Source: an uncultured Oscillibacter sp. (GTDB lineage Bacteria > Bacillota > Clostridia > Oscillospirales > Oscillospiraceae). Taken from it: a DNA stretch of 9,939 nucleotides. The stretch is from assembly GCA_904393855.1 (NCBI GenBank), contig CAJFNE010000058.1, positions 1-9,939 on the forward strand. Direction: 5' to 3'. Under the pieces are notes generated by a model. It was given only the letters and a program-made list of their open reading frames with translations, ran no database searches and was not told the origin of the DNA. Positions 1-7,445 of this stretch are shown one piece after another. The position numbers and the translations under genes are program-made. How positions within the stretch are numbered: the stretch's first letter is position 1; each line of letters starts with the position of its first letter.

Positions 1-77
1 AACCCTCCCTGCCGGTGATGCCGCCCTCATCGGGCTCTCCGGGACTTTGCGGGTCTCTTCCCATCCCGGCGCGTCAG

Positions 78-106
78 TTGCTTTTTCGCGGGCTCCCTGA
101 TAAACT
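78..106 (+). promoter_or_regulatory. Candidate sigma-A promoter of the LysR gene
   Basis: A TTGCTT box at 78-83 is followed after 17 bases by TAAACT at 101-106. The -10 is preceded by TGA (98-100), which fits an extended -10. Transcription would start near 113, giving a leader of about 40 bases before the GTG at 152. Each hexamer matches consensus only partly, so this is a plausible but unproven site. Bases 1-77 to its left show no gene I can support: short open frames run off the window edge, but none has a ribosome binding site. Confidence 0.4.
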
Positions 107-137
107 AAAGCCAGAACAGAAAATCGACGTCCCTTTC

Positions 138-149
138 AGGAGGTGATCC
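138..149 (+). promoter_or_regulatory. Very strong ribosome binding site that sets the LysR start
   Basis: AGGAGGTGATCC is complementary over all 12 bases to the usual 3' end of bacterial 16S rRNA. The AGGAGG core (138-143) is 8 bases before GTG 152. The earlier in-frame GTG at 143 lies inside this motif and so cannot be the start. Confidence 0.75.
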
Positions 150-151
150 GC

Positions 152-1039
152 GTGCTGCTCAGGCAGATGCGCTACTTTGTCGCCGTGGTGGACTGCGGCA
201 GCTTCACCGAGGCGGCGGCCCAGTGCTATATTTCCCAGTCCGCCATCTCTCAGCAGGTCCACGCGCTGGAAAAGGAGTTGGGCGTGGAGCTGATCCACCG
301 GGAGAACCGCCGCTTCACCCTGACTCCCGCCGGGGAGTATTTCTACGCCCACAGCCGGGCGATCCTGGAGCAGGCGGAGGGCCTGGTCCGGGAGACCCGG
401 CGGCTGGGGAGCGAGGACCGGGAACTGCGGCTGCGGATCGGCTATCTGCGGGGCTACAGCGGCCTGGAGCTGCACCAGGCCCTGGCGGAGTTCTCCCAGC
501 AGTATCCGGAGGTCTCCATCAGCATCGTGCACGGCACCCATGAGGAGCTCTATGATCTCCTCCGCTCCGGCGGCGTGGATCTGATCCTCAACGACCAGCG
601 GCGGGCCTTTTCCGACGCCTATGTCAACCTGGAGCTGACGCGGTGCGGCTGCTACGCGGAGCTCTCCCTCCACAATCCCCTCAGCATGCAGGAGCAGGTG
701 GAGCTGGCGGATCTGCGGTGGACTCCGTGCATCCTGATCTCCTCCCGGGAACAGCAGAACGCGGAGCAGGAATACTACCAGAACACGCTGGGCTTTGGCG
801 GCAGTTATCTCTTTGCCGACAGCCTGGAGGAGGGCCGTCTGCTGGTGATCAGCAACCGGGGATTCCTGCCGGTGGAGAGCGTGGGGACGCTGCCGCCGGA
901 GGGTCCCTCCATCCGCCGGCTGCCGATCGTGCAGAACGGCAAGCAGATTCTGCGCAATTACTGCGTCTTTTGGAGAAAGGAGCAGGCCAACCGCTACATG
1001 GAGGAGTTCGCGGCGATCCTGCGCAAGCTCATTCTGTAA
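152..1039 (+). CDS. LysR-family transcriptional regulator
   Basis: The 295-residue product has the usual LysR-family length. A winged helix-turn-helix lies at about residues 5-62, with the family pattern around GSFTEAAAQCYISQSAISQQ followed by LEKELGVELIHRENRRFTLTPAG. After a linker helix (about 63-88), residues from about 90 to the end form the periplasmic-binding-protein-like effector domain. GTG at 152 is chosen as start because an exceptionally strong ribosome binding site ends just before it. The gene runs tail-to-tail with the amidohydrolase and has its own terminator. LysR proteins usually activate a nearby catabolic operon in response to a substrate or intermediate. It is therefore the best local candidate to control the pyrimidine genes, but the effector and target are inferred from position only. 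No closer subfamily is recognised. Confidence 0.93.
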   Translation: MLLRQMRYFVAVVDCGSFTEAAAQCYISQSAISQQVHALEKELGVELIHRENRRFTLTPAGEYFYAHSRAILEQAEGLVRETRRLGSEDRELRLRIGYLRGYSGLELHQALAEFSQQYPEVSISIVHGTHEELYDLLRSGGVDLILNDQRRAFSDAYVNLELTRCGCYAELSLHNPLSMQEQVELADLRWTPCILISSREQQNAEQEYYQNTLGFGGSYLFADSLEEGRLLVISNRGFLPVESVGTLPPEGPSIRRLPIVQNGKQILRNYCVFWRKEQANRYMEEFAAILRKLIL

Positions 1040-1068
1040 ACGCGGCTGTATGCTCCAGCCCAAACTAT

Positions 1069-1108
1069 ACCGGGCCGCCCAGCTTACTGGGCGGCCCGGT
1101 CTTCTTTT
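1069..1108 (+). terminator. Rho-independent terminator after the LysR gene
   Basis: A perfect 14-bp GC-rich stem (1069-1082 with 1087-1100) and a four-base CTTA loop are followed by CTTCTTTT. It begins 29 bases after the LysR stop. On the opposite strand the hairpin is followed by only a weak T-containing stretch, so it may also stop leftward transcription from the amidohydrolase, less efficiently. No other terminator was seen in 1101-1197 for the leftward operon. Confidence 0.88.
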
Positions 1109-1197
1109 GGTTTGCATGTTGTCCATTCCGCAGGGGCGGGGCCGCTTTCAATCGGTCAGGCGAAAGACGCGGCGTCCCCGGGAATCCGGCTGGCTGC

Positions 1198-2463
1198 TCA
1201 GTCCTCCTTGTCCAGCTTCAGGACGGCGTTCAGCATGACGCTGGCCGCCTGGGTGCACTGCTCCGCGGAGGTGTGCTCCTCCTCACAGTGGGACAGGCCC
1301 TTGTCAGAGGGGGCGAAGATCATGGTGGTGGGCACCATGTAGGAGATGTACTGCGCGTCGTGGCCGGCGCCGGAGTGGATGTCCATGTGGGAGTAGCCCA
1401 GCTCCTCCACCGCCTCGCGGACGAAGCCCACCAGCTGCTTATCCCAGTACACGGTGTCGCGGTTCCAGCCCAGGACCACTTCGCACTTGCACTGCTGCCA
1501 CTCCCGCTTCTCCAGGCTGAACAGGATCTCCCGGACCTTGTTCAGGACCTCGGGATTCTCGTGACGCACGTCGATGGAGAAGTCGAAGAAGTCGGGGATG
1601 ACGGTGTTGACGCAGGGATGGATCACCACCTCGCCGGTGGTGTACACCAGGTCCTCATAGCCCAGCTTGTCGATCTCCTCATGCAGGTAGCACAGAGCCT
1701 CGGCGGCGGCGTGGAACGCATCGTGGCGCTTCTTCATGGGGAAGGTGCCCGCGTGGGCCGCGAAGCCGTGGAACTTCACCCGGTAGAGCATCTGGCCCAG
1801 CACGCAGGTGACCACGCCGATGTCCTTGCCCGCGTCCTCCAGGATGGGCCCCTGCTCGATGTGGGTCTCAAAGAGGGCCCGGTACTTCTCGGGGCTCATG
1901 CGGTTGGCCTTGTCGCCCTTGTAGGGGAACGCCGCCAGCCGCTCGCCGAAAGTGACCTCGGGAGTCAGGATGGAATGGGAGGCCATCATCTTGTCATAGG
2001 CGAAGTTATCCCGGAACCGCTCGGGCATGTAGTCGTGTGCCATGGTGCCGGAGCACATCATGCAGGGCGGGAACTCGGAGCCCTCCTCATTGGTGAAGAT
2101 CATGGCGGTCAGGGGATGCCGGTGGGGGATGTTCTCCCGGGCCACGGTCTCCAGCACCTCCATGGCGCTCATGACGCCCAGGATACCGTCGTAGTTGCCG
2201 CCGTTCTTCACGCTGTCGCAGTGGGAGCCCATGGCGATCCGCTTCAGACCGGGCTCGGAGCCGGGCAGCGTGGCGTACATATTGGCCAGGTCGTCCATCT
2301 CGATGGTGGCGCCGATGGCCTTCATCCGGCGCAGCCACTCCTCGCGGGCCATCTTGTCCTCCTCAGAGAGGGCATAGCGGGTGATGCCGCCGTGGCCGGC
2401 GTCGCCGAACTTACTGAAGGTCTCAATCTTATTGCGCATATCCTCGAGACTGCATGTATACAT
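1198..2463 (-). CDS. Zn-dependent M20-type amidohydrolase, probable beta-ureidopropionase (N-carbamoyl-beta-alanine amidohydrolase)
   Basis: The protein belongs to the allantoate amidohydrolase/N-carbamoyl-L-amino-acid hydrolase/bacterial beta-alanine synthase family and has the normal length (about 421 residues). Residues below are numbered from an upstream TTG at 2475; subtract 4 for the ATG start used here. Expected metal ligands are H85 (GSHCDS), D96 (NYDG), E130/E131 (NEEGSEF), H205 (ETHIEQG) and H396 (GLSHCEEE). The dimerisation/substrate segment carries H241 (AAHAGTFPM), N290 and R304. Next to dihydropyrimidinase and PreTA it most likely hydrolyses N-carbamoyl-beta-alanine to beta-alanine, ammonia and CO2. 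Allantoate or N-carbamoyl-alpha-amino acids are the alternative substrates. The start is uncertain: ATG 2463 is preferred, but TTG 2475 is closer to the GGAAAGG at about 2480-2486. It is the last gene of the leftward operon. Confidence 0.9.
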   Translation of the reverse strand: MYTCSLEDMRNKIETFSKFGDAGHGGITRYALSEEDKMAREEWLRRMKAIGATIEMDDLANMYATLPGSEPGLKRIAMGSHCDSVKNGGNYDGILGVMSAMEVLETVARENIPHRHPLTAMIFTNEEGSEFPPCMMCSGTMAHDYMPERFRDNFAYDKMMASHSILTPEVTFGERLAAFPYKGDKANRMSPEKYRALFETHIEQGPILEDAGKDIGVVTCVLGQMLYRVKFHGFAAHAGTFPMKKRHDAFHAAAEALCYLHEEIDKLGYEDLVYTTGEVVIHPCVNTVIPDFFDFSIDVRHENPEVLNKVREILFSLEKREWQQCKCEVVLGWNRDTVYWDKQLVGFVREAVEELGYSHMDIHSGAGHDAQYISYMVPTTMIFAPSDKGLSHCEEEHTSAEQCTQAASVMLNAVLKLDKED

Positions 2464-2508
2464 AGCTTTCGTCAACCTACCTTTCCAGATTTACAAACGG
2501 GTTTTCGG

Positions 2509-2545
2509 CCTGCTGTCCGCCGGCTTGCAGCCGGCGGACAGCAGG
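2509..2545 (-). repeat. Perfect 17-bp intercistronic hairpin without a U-tract
   Basis: Bases 2509-2525 are exactly complementary to 2529-2545, with a three-base loop at 2526-2528. It lies between the transporter stop (2582) and the amidohydrolase start. Neither flank has the run of T needed for a standard terminator: the leftward strand reads CCGAAAAC after the stem. It may block 3' exonucleases or partly terminate, lowering expression of the downstream gene. That role is inferred. Confidence 0.8.
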
Positions 2546-2581
2546 AATTCCTATGGGATACAGAATGGAGCTATGAGAGGA

Positions 2582-4195
2582 TCACTTGCTGTCCGTGGAC
2601 TCGTCGATGGTCATCTCCGCGTCCTCCTCCACGGTGACAAAGCCCTTGTCAGCCGGGCCGCCGCAGAAGCCGGAGCGCATCAGCACCACGTAAACCACGA
2701 AGGCCACGAAGAAGGAGAAGAGATAGCCGTTGGCGGCGATCATCTGCAGCAGCGTGGGAGCCAGGCCGGAGCCGGACTGATACAGGAACACGGTGTTGCC
2801 CAGCAGGGGGATGATGAAGGACACCAGCCAGGCGATGATGGCGCTCCAGTTCCAGCCGTTGCTGTAGTGATACCGGCCCGCGGCGCCGTGATACAGGCCG
2901 GCCAGGTCGACGCGCTTCTGCTTGCAGACGAAGTAGTCCGCGCACAGGATGGCGGCCACGGGGGCGATGATGGTGCCGTAGTTGTTCAGCCAGGTGAACA
3001 CATAGGCAGAGCCGGAGCCATAGATGAACCAGGGCTGCATGACGAAGATGGAGATCACGATGGTGATGACCACGCCCTTCTTGAAGGAGACCTTCTTGGG
3101 CGCCAGCTCCGACCAGCCATTGGCGGGAGCCACCACGTTGGCGGCCACGCAGGTGGTCAGGGTTGCCACGATGACGCCGATGGCGCACACCGCCACAGCG
3201 ATGGGGTTGGACATGTAGAAGAACACGGTGGTGGGGTCATAGCTGGCAGTGCCGTAAGCATAGGTGGTGGCCTGAGCGAACAGGGCGCCGGCGATGGCGC
3301 ACACCGCCATGGGGATGGGCATGCCGATCAGCTGACCGTTGAACTGGTCCTTCTGGGTCTTGGCCATCTTGGAGAAGTCCGGGATGTTCAGCGCCATGGT
3401 GGCCCAATAGGCGATGTTGGCCGTCAGGCCCGCCATGTAGACGTAGGCGAAGCCGCCGTTCTGCTCGATCAGGGCCTCGTTGTTGCCCACGCTGAACACG
3501 TCCGCGAAGGTGTGGCCGGTGGAGTAGATGGTGTAGATGCTCCAGATGATGAGGCCCGTAATCACCACGATCAGCAGCGGGGCGCTGATGTTCTGCACCC
3601 ACTTGATCTTGTCCATGCCGTTGTAGGCCACCCAGCCGCACACCAGCACGAAGACGATGAAGCCGATCAGCTGGCCCACGGGCACCGCGTCGTTGCCGGG
3701 CATGGCGATAGTCTGGCTCTGATCAGAGAAATAGGGGATCAGGATGCCGATCAGGGCCGCCAGAGCGCCGCCGCCGACCCAGGACTGAATGGACGTCCAG
3801 CCGCATCCGATGATGGAGCGGGAGATGGTGGACAGCTTCGCGCCCTTGTTGCCGAAAGTCATCCGGGCGAAGATGGGGTACGGGATACCGTACTTGGTGC
3901 CGATCTGGGAGTTCAGCTGAATGGGGATCAGGACGATGACGTTGCCCAGGATGACGTTGATCACCGCCAGCACCGGGGACACGCCCAGGGCCACCAGGGA
4001 GGAGGCCAGGGCCAGCGCGGGAATGGAGACAGACAGGCCCAGCCAGAAGTCGGCGATGTCCTTGGCCCGCCAGGTACGCTCGCTGACCCTGGTGGGAGCC
4101 AGGTCCGCGTTGTAGTGCTTGGAATCCAGCAATTGGTTCTCAATTTCCGGTGTCAACTCATAGAGATCGTTGTTCCGCCGAATTTGTGTCTTCAT
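2582..4195 (-). CDS. NCS1-family nucleobase transporter (probable uracil/dihydropyrimidine permease)
   Basis: This 537-residue membrane protein of the nucleobase:cation symporter-1 family has about 12 hydrophobic segments between residues 48 and 508 and a short acidic C-terminal tail (VEEDAEMTIDES). Family signatures are SERTWRAKDIADFWLG (38-53), CGWTSIQSWVGGG in TM3 (131-143), whose Trp and Gln match substrate-contacting positions of the hydantoin carrier Mhp1, YNGMDKIKWVQNISAPLL (191-208), WATMALNIPDFSKMAK (264-279), TTCVAANVVAPANGWS (347-362) and the ADYF...DL..LY stretch near 419-435. ATG 4195 is chosen because GGGAGG on the coding strand lies 5 bases upstream; the open frame upstream lacks such a site. 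NCS1 carriers move uracil, cytosine, allantoin, hydantoins, thiamine or purines. Lying between pyrimidine catabolic genes points to uracil/thymine or dihydrouracil uptake. The exact substrate cannot be read from sequence. Confidence 0.93.
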   Translation of the reverse strand: MKTQIRRNNDLYELTPEIENQLLDSKHYNADLAPTRVSERTWRAKDIADFWLGLSVSIPALALASSLVALGVSPVLAVINVILGNVIVLIPIQLNSQIGTKYGIPYPIFARMTFGNKGAKLSTISRSIIGCGWTSIQSWVGGGALAALIGILIPYFSDQSQTIAMPGNDAVPVGQLIGFIVFVLVCGWVAYNGMDKIKWVQNISAPLLIVVITGLIIWSIYTIYSTGHTFADVFSVGNNEALIEQNGGFAYVYMAGLTANIAYWATMALNIPDFSKMAKTQKDQFNGQLIGMPIPMAVCAIAGALFAQATTYAYGTASYDPTTVFFYMSNPIAVAVCAIGVIVATLTTCVAANVVAPANGWSELAPKKVSFKKGVVITIVISIFVMQPWFIYGSGSAYVFTWLNNYGTIIAPVAAILCADYFVCKQKRVDLAGLYHGAAGRYHYSNGWNWSAIIAWLVSFIIPLLGNTVFLYQSGSGLAPTLLQMIAANGYLFSFFVAFVVYVVLMRSGFCGGPADKGFVTVEEDAEMTIDESTDSK

Positions 4196-4330
4196 GTTTT
4201 CCCTCCACTTTCCTTTAGAAATTCGATCCGGTTCGGATGGTTCCGCCGCCAAGCGCTCTTCCTTGACGGCCGCTGGAATCACGGATGGTCCGGTTTCCCA
4301 CGCCGGGCCGCTCCGTCTCGGTGACCGGGT

Positions 4331-5692
4331 TTACTTTCTGGCGGCGCGCTTGATCAGCTTGCCCCAGCCCCGCTCGCCCACGAACTCGCCGTTGTCATAG
4401 ACCAGGCGGCCGCGGGAATAGGTCTGAACGGGATAGCCGTGGAGCTCCAGCCCCTCCCAGATGGTGTGGTCGGAGTCGGAGTGCATGTTCTCCTGATGAA
4501 CGGTGAAGTCCTTGTTGGGGTCATAGATCACGATGTCGGCGTCCTTGCCCACGGCCAGACTGCCCTTCTGGGTGCAGCCAAAGATCTTGGCGGGGTTGAA
4601 GGAGCAGATCTCCACGGCCCGCGGGAAGGAAATCACACCCTCATTGGCCTTGGAGAGCATGTAGGGATACATGTTCTCCACACCGGCGCAGCCGTTGGGG
4701 ATCTTGCGGAAGTCGTCCTTGCCCCAGTCCTTCTCAGACTGCATGAACGGGCAGTGGTCCGTGGCGATGGTGTCCACATCGCCGCGCTTGACGGCCTCCC
4801 ACAGGGCGTCCTGGCTCTCCTGGCCCTTCATGGGCGGGGAGCAGACGAAGTTGCGGCCGTCCTCCCGCTTGAACACGTCGCGCGTGAAGTGCAGGTAGTG
4901 GGGGCAGGTCTCCATATAGATCTCCAGTCCCTCGTCCTTGGCCTGGGTGACGGCTTCCACGCCCTCCTTGTCGGACATATGTACGATGTAGAGGGGTGCG
5001 TTCAGGCTCCTGGCCCAGGCGATGGCCCGGCGGTCCGCCTCACCCGCCACGAACTCGGGCCGGGAGACGTAGTGATACCAGGCGCTGAGCTTGCCCTCCG
5101 CCACCAGCTGGTCGGTGAGGGTGGAGAGGACCTCCTTGTTCTCCGCGTGGACGCAGATCAGGGCTCCCGTCTCCTTGGACTTCTGGAGGACCTGATAGAA
5201 ATCGCCGTCCTTCACGCCGAAGTCATAGACCATATATACTTTGAAAGAGGAAATTCCGTAATCCACAGCCTCCTGCATGGTGTCCAGCAGACCGTTGGAA
5301 AGGTCCGTGATGCCCACATGCAGGGCGTAGTCCACGGCGGGACCGTCTTCATTGGCCTCGGCCTCTCTGCGCTTGGCGGTCTCCAGCAGCGTCTCGCCCT
5401 TGGCCTGGCCGCTGTAGTCGAAGACCGTCGTTGTGCCGCCGCAGGCGGCTGCCCGGGTGCCGGCGAAGAAATCGTCGGAGGAAACCGTCCCGCCGAAGGG
5501 GAAGGCCAGGTGCGTATGGGCGTCAATGGCGCCGGGGAGCACCAATTTGCCGGTAGCATCCACCACATGGTCGCAGGGAACGCCCGAGAGATCCTCGGCA
5601 ATGGCGACAATCTTGCCGTCCTTAACGCCCAGGTCTGCCCGGAACATCTCCTTTTCCGTCACGATGGTGCCGTTCCGAATCAATAAGTCCAC
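4331..5692 (-). CDS. hydA: Dihydropyrimidinase (D-hydantoinase family)
   Basis: The 453-residue cyclic amidohydrolase has the family's normal length. It hydrolyses 5,6-dihydrouracil or dihydrothymine to N-carbamoyl-beta-alanine or N-carbamoyl-beta-aminoisobutyrate in the cytoplasm. All elements of the binuclear zinc site are visible: H59 and H61 in DAHTHLAFPFGG, the carboxylatable K151 in SSFKVYMVY (with Y156), H182 in ICVHAENKE, H238 in LYIVHMSDKEG and D312 in IATDHCPF. N333 in RKIPNGCAGVE is the expected substrate-contacting residue. A C-terminal beta domain (KDADIVIYDPN) completes the fold. GTG 5692 is used because AAAGGTG lies 8 bases upstream and the protein then begins at the first beta strand (MDLLIRNGTIVT). 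It is the first gene of the leftward operon, 135 bp before the transporter. Hydantoinase or allantoinase activity is possible, but the preTA neighbourhood favours dihydropyrimidinase. Confidence 0.95.
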   Translation of the reverse strand: MDLLIRNGTIVTEKEMFRADLGVKDGKIVAIAEDLSGVPCDHVVDATGKLVLPGAIDAHTHLAFPFGGTVSSDDFFAGTRAAACGGTTTVFDYSGQAKGETLLETAKRREAEANEDGPAVDYALHVGITDLSNGLLDTMQEAVDYGISSFKVYMVYDFGVKDGDFYQVLQKSKETGALICVHAENKEVLSTLTDQLVAEGKLSAWYHYVSRPEFVAGEADRRAIAWARSLNAPLYIVHMSDKEGVEAVTQAKDEGLEIYMETCPHYLHFTRDVFKREDGRNFVCSPPMKGQESQDALWEAVKRGDVDTIATDHCPFMQSEKDWGKDDFRKIPNGCAGVENMYPYMLSKANEGVISFPRAVEICSFNPAKIFGCTQKGSLAVGKDADIVIYDPNKDFTVHQENMHSDSDHTIWEGLELHGYPVQTYSRGRLVYDNGEFVGERGWGKLIKRAARK

Positions 5693-6016
5693 AATGAATC
5701 CACCTTTCTTTTCAAAAATAAAACCGTTCTCTGCTTGGCGCTGACCGTACTCCTCCTTTCCTGCCGTTTTGTCTCAGGCATCTTTTTTGAAATTGTGTCG
5801 AGCCGCGGGCGCGTCCCCGCCTCATGGGAAAAGACCAGCCTGCGCATCCGCGCCTGTCCGCACGGCGGTCATGGGATGGCCGGTATCTATGCGGTCCCGC
5901 ATCAACAGAATTTCGCCCTTAGTTCATTTGTTTCCGGCTACATACTACAAATCGCCAGGGTTTCATTCCGCGCGCATTTGGAAAACTGGCACAAAATCTC
6001 CAAGGGTCTTTTCATT

Positions 6017-6022
6017 ATTATA
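6017..6022 (-). promoter_or_regulatory. Candidate -10 box of the leftward hydA operon
   Basis: The minus strand reads a perfect TATAAT here, but the expected -35 position has only TTCTTT. Such a promoter would need an activator, consistent with LysR control, and would give a leader of about 320 bases before hydA. A weaker alternative (TTGTAC, 17 bases, TGCAAT on the minus strand, plus-strand 6134-6162) almost exactly overlaps the preT promoter. Neither is secure. Confidence 0.3.
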
Positions 6023-6055
6023 AGCTCTGTTTCCACAAAAAAGAAGTTAAATTTG

Positions 6056-6069
6056 CGCAAAACGCAAAA
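6056..6069 (+). repeat. Tandem CGCAAAA direct repeat beside a TTTGCGCAAA palindrome
   Basis: CGCAAAA occurs twice in direct succession (6056-6062 and 6063-6069) and overlaps the palindrome TTTGCGCAAA at 6052-6061. It lies in the AT-rich part of the divergent region, upstream of the preT promoter. It may be a regulator binding site; there is no direct evidence for which protein. Confidence 0.35.
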
Positions 6070-6091
6070 GATTGTGAAAAATCCAGAAAAT

Positions 6092-6105
6092 AAAGATTGA
6101 TCTTT
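6092..6105. promoter_or_regulatory. Inverted repeat, candidate LysR-type operator
   Basis: AAAGAT-TG-ATCTTT is a perfect 6-2-6 inverted repeat. Its centre is about 71 bases before the predicted preT transcription start, close to the -65 region where LysR proteins usually bind. This makes it the best operator candidate for the regulator at 152-1039, but the link is inferred. Confidence 0.4.
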
Positions 6106-6134
6106 GTGTGTTTTGTAAAATAGCAAAAAAGATA

Positions 6135-6163
6135 TTGCATTAAGTTTTTATAAAGTGTACAAT
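6135..6163 (+). promoter_or_regulatory. Promoter of preTA
   Basis: TTGCAT (6135-6140), a 17-base spacer and TACAAT (6158-6163) fit a sigma-A promoter well. Transcription would start near 6170, leaving a leader of about 50 bases with GGAAGGGGA (6202-6210) as ribosome binding site before ATG 6221. The AT-rich stretch upstream could act as an UP element. Confidence 0.65.
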
Positions 6164-6220
6164 GTGAATAGTATTCCCGGTCGGGCTAGACACTTACATA
6201 TGGAAGGGGAAGAATGAGAA

Positions 6221-7444
6221 ATGACGAAACAGTACTCACAGGAACTTGTGCAGGGGTACACCATGAGCACGGTTATGGAAGAGGCTCAGCGTTGTCTGCT
6301 CTGTCACGACGCGCCATGTTCCAATGCCTGCCCCGCTGGAACGGACCCTGCGAAATTCATCCGCAGCGTCCGTTTTCGTAATTTTAAGGGAGCAGCGGAG
6401 ACTATCCGCAGCAACAATGCCCTGGGCGCGGCCTGCGCCCGGATCTGCCCGACGGAACGCTATTGCGAGCTGGCCTGCTCTCGCTGCGGCATCGACCGCC
6501 CCATCAACATCGGCGGCATTCAGCGCTTTGTCACCGATTTTGAAGAGCAGTGCGGCATGAAAATTCTGGAGAAGGGACCCGCCAACGGCAAGAAAGTCGC
6601 TGTGGTGGGCAGCGGCCCCGCCGGACTTCAGGCCGCCGCCACGCTGCTGCAGCTGGGATATGCCGTGGATGTCTACGAGAAAGGGGCCAAGGCCGGCGGC
6701 TTCCTGCGCAGCGGCATCCCTGAGTACCGCCTGCCGGACGCCGTCGTGGACACGGAGGTGGCCCGGATCGCGGAGCTTGGCGCCAATTTCAAGTACGGCA
6801 CGGAGATCGGCAAGGACGTCTCCTTGGACGATCTGAAGGCCGGATATGACGCGGTCCTGGTGGCCGTGGGCATCGGCAAGCCCCAGATGCTGGAGATGTT
6901 CGAGGGCAATCCCTACGCGGTGCCCGCCGTCACGTTCCTGGCGGAAGTGGACGAGAAGCAGGGCAATGTGGACCTGCCGGACAACGCGCTGGTCATCGGC
7001 GGCGGCGACGCGGCCATGGACGTGGCCACCACCCTGAAGCTGCTGGGCGTGCAGAACGTGACCACCGTCACCCGGAAAGAACTCTCGGACTTCCGCGCCT
7101 CCAAGGAGGAGCTGGAGACCGCCCGCGCCAGCGGCGTCACCATTGTGGACGGCTACGCTCCCGTGGCCGTGGACGGCAAGGTGGTCACTTTCCGCCACCG
7201 CAAGCTCAACAGCGAGCTGAAGATCGAGGCGGACAAGATCGTCCTGGCCGTGGGTCAGACCACCGACGCCGCCCAGCTGGGACTGCCCATCGTCAAGAAC
7301 GAGGTGGATTTCGAGGGCTATCACGCGGACGGCAAGGTGTTTGTGGCCGGCGACATTGCCAAGGGCGACAAGACCGCTGTCTGGGCCGTGCGGAAGGGCA
7401 AAGCCGCGGCCTATGAGATCCACAACTACTTGGGAGGTAACTAA
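6221..7444 (+). CDS. preT: NAD-dependent dihydropyrimidine dehydrogenase subunit PreT
   Basis: This 407-residue flavin- and iron-sulfur-containing electron-entry subunit passes electrons from NADH to PreA for reduction of uracil/thymine. The N-terminal domain (1-115) has the cysteines for two [4Fe-4S] clusters: C25, C28, C33 and C37, then C72, C76, C82 and C86. It also has Q101 in [12 protein letters not shown], matching the unusual glutamine ligand of mammalian dihydropyrimidine dehydrogenase. The FAD-binding Rossmann motif is VVGSGPAG (128-135). The nucleotide-binding motif [10 protein letters not shown] (258-267) follows, and the C-terminal FAD motif is [17 protein letters not shown] (377-393). 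Length and order match E. coli PreT. The same fold occurs in glutamate synthase small subunits, but the adjacent preA decides the assignment. It is the first gene of a two-gene operon, one base apart from preA. Confidence 0.96.
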   Translation: MTKQYSQELVQGYTMSTVMEEAQRCLLCHDAPCSNACPAGTDPAKFIRSVRFRNFKGAAETIRSNNALGAACARICPTERYCELACSRCGIDRPINIGGIQRFVTDFEEQCGMKILEKGPANGKKVAVVGSGPAGLQAAATLLQLGYAVDVYEKGAKAGGFLRSGIPEYRLPDAVVDTEVARIAELGANFKYGTEIGKDVSLDDLKAGYDAVLVAVGIGKPQMLEMFEGNPYAVPAVTFLAEVDEKQGNVDLPDNALVIGGGDAAMDVATTLKLLGVQNVTTVTRKELSDFRASKEELETARASGVTIVDGYAPVAVDGKVVTFRHRKLNSELKIEADKIVLAVGQTTDAAQLGLPIVKNEVDFEGYHADGKVFVAGDIAKGDKTAVWAVRKGKAAAYEIHNYLGGN

Positions 7445-7445
7445 C

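Larger units (their letters stand above)
5693..6220. promoter_or_regulatory. Divergent hydA/preT control region
   Basis: This 528-bp gap holds no gene I can support. The half next to hydA (about 5745-5945) is GC-rich. It contains an AAAGGAGG ribosome-binding-like motif on the minus strand (near 5752-5759) that has no start codon after it, and small inverted repeats such as ATGCGG-GA-CCGCAT. The half next to preT (about 5945-6220) is strongly AT-rich and carries the promoters and repeats listed separately. No known riboswitch class was recognised by eye. Confidence 0.6.

Noticed and set aside
1..77. Possible gene end or start at the left edge, including a minus-strand ATG at 64
   Set aside because: There is no ribosome binding site and too few codons to judge; the frames that run off the edge show no recognisable motif.
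643..2637. 664-codon open frame on the plus strand across the LysR end and the amidohydrolase
   Set aside because: It overlaps two well-supported genes in another frame or strand, and its product is low-complexity with no domain. Long antisense frames are expected in GC-rich coding DNA.
2381..4324. Long plus-strand open frame opposite the transporter
   Set aside because: The product is rich in His, Gly and Asp without any recognisable domain, while the minus strand encodes a clear NCS1 transporter.
4439..5686. Long plus-strand open frame opposite dihydropyrimidinase
   Set aside because: The opposite strand carries all dihydropyrimidinase motifs; this frame shows none and has no ribosome binding site.
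5760..5800. TPP-riboswitch-like CCTGAGA on the minus strand upstream of hydA
   Set aside because: Only this short string matches; the second conserved half and the pairing elements of the TPP riboswitch are missing.
5735..6126. Small open frames in the hydA-preT gap, on both strands
   Set aside because: They cross the boundary from GC-rich to AT-rich sequence without any change in frame quality, lack ribosome binding sites and have no plausible protein features.
6200..6217. Five-codon upstream frame (MEGEE) in the preT leader
   Set aside because: It overlaps the preT ribosome binding site itself and has none of its own; probably chance.
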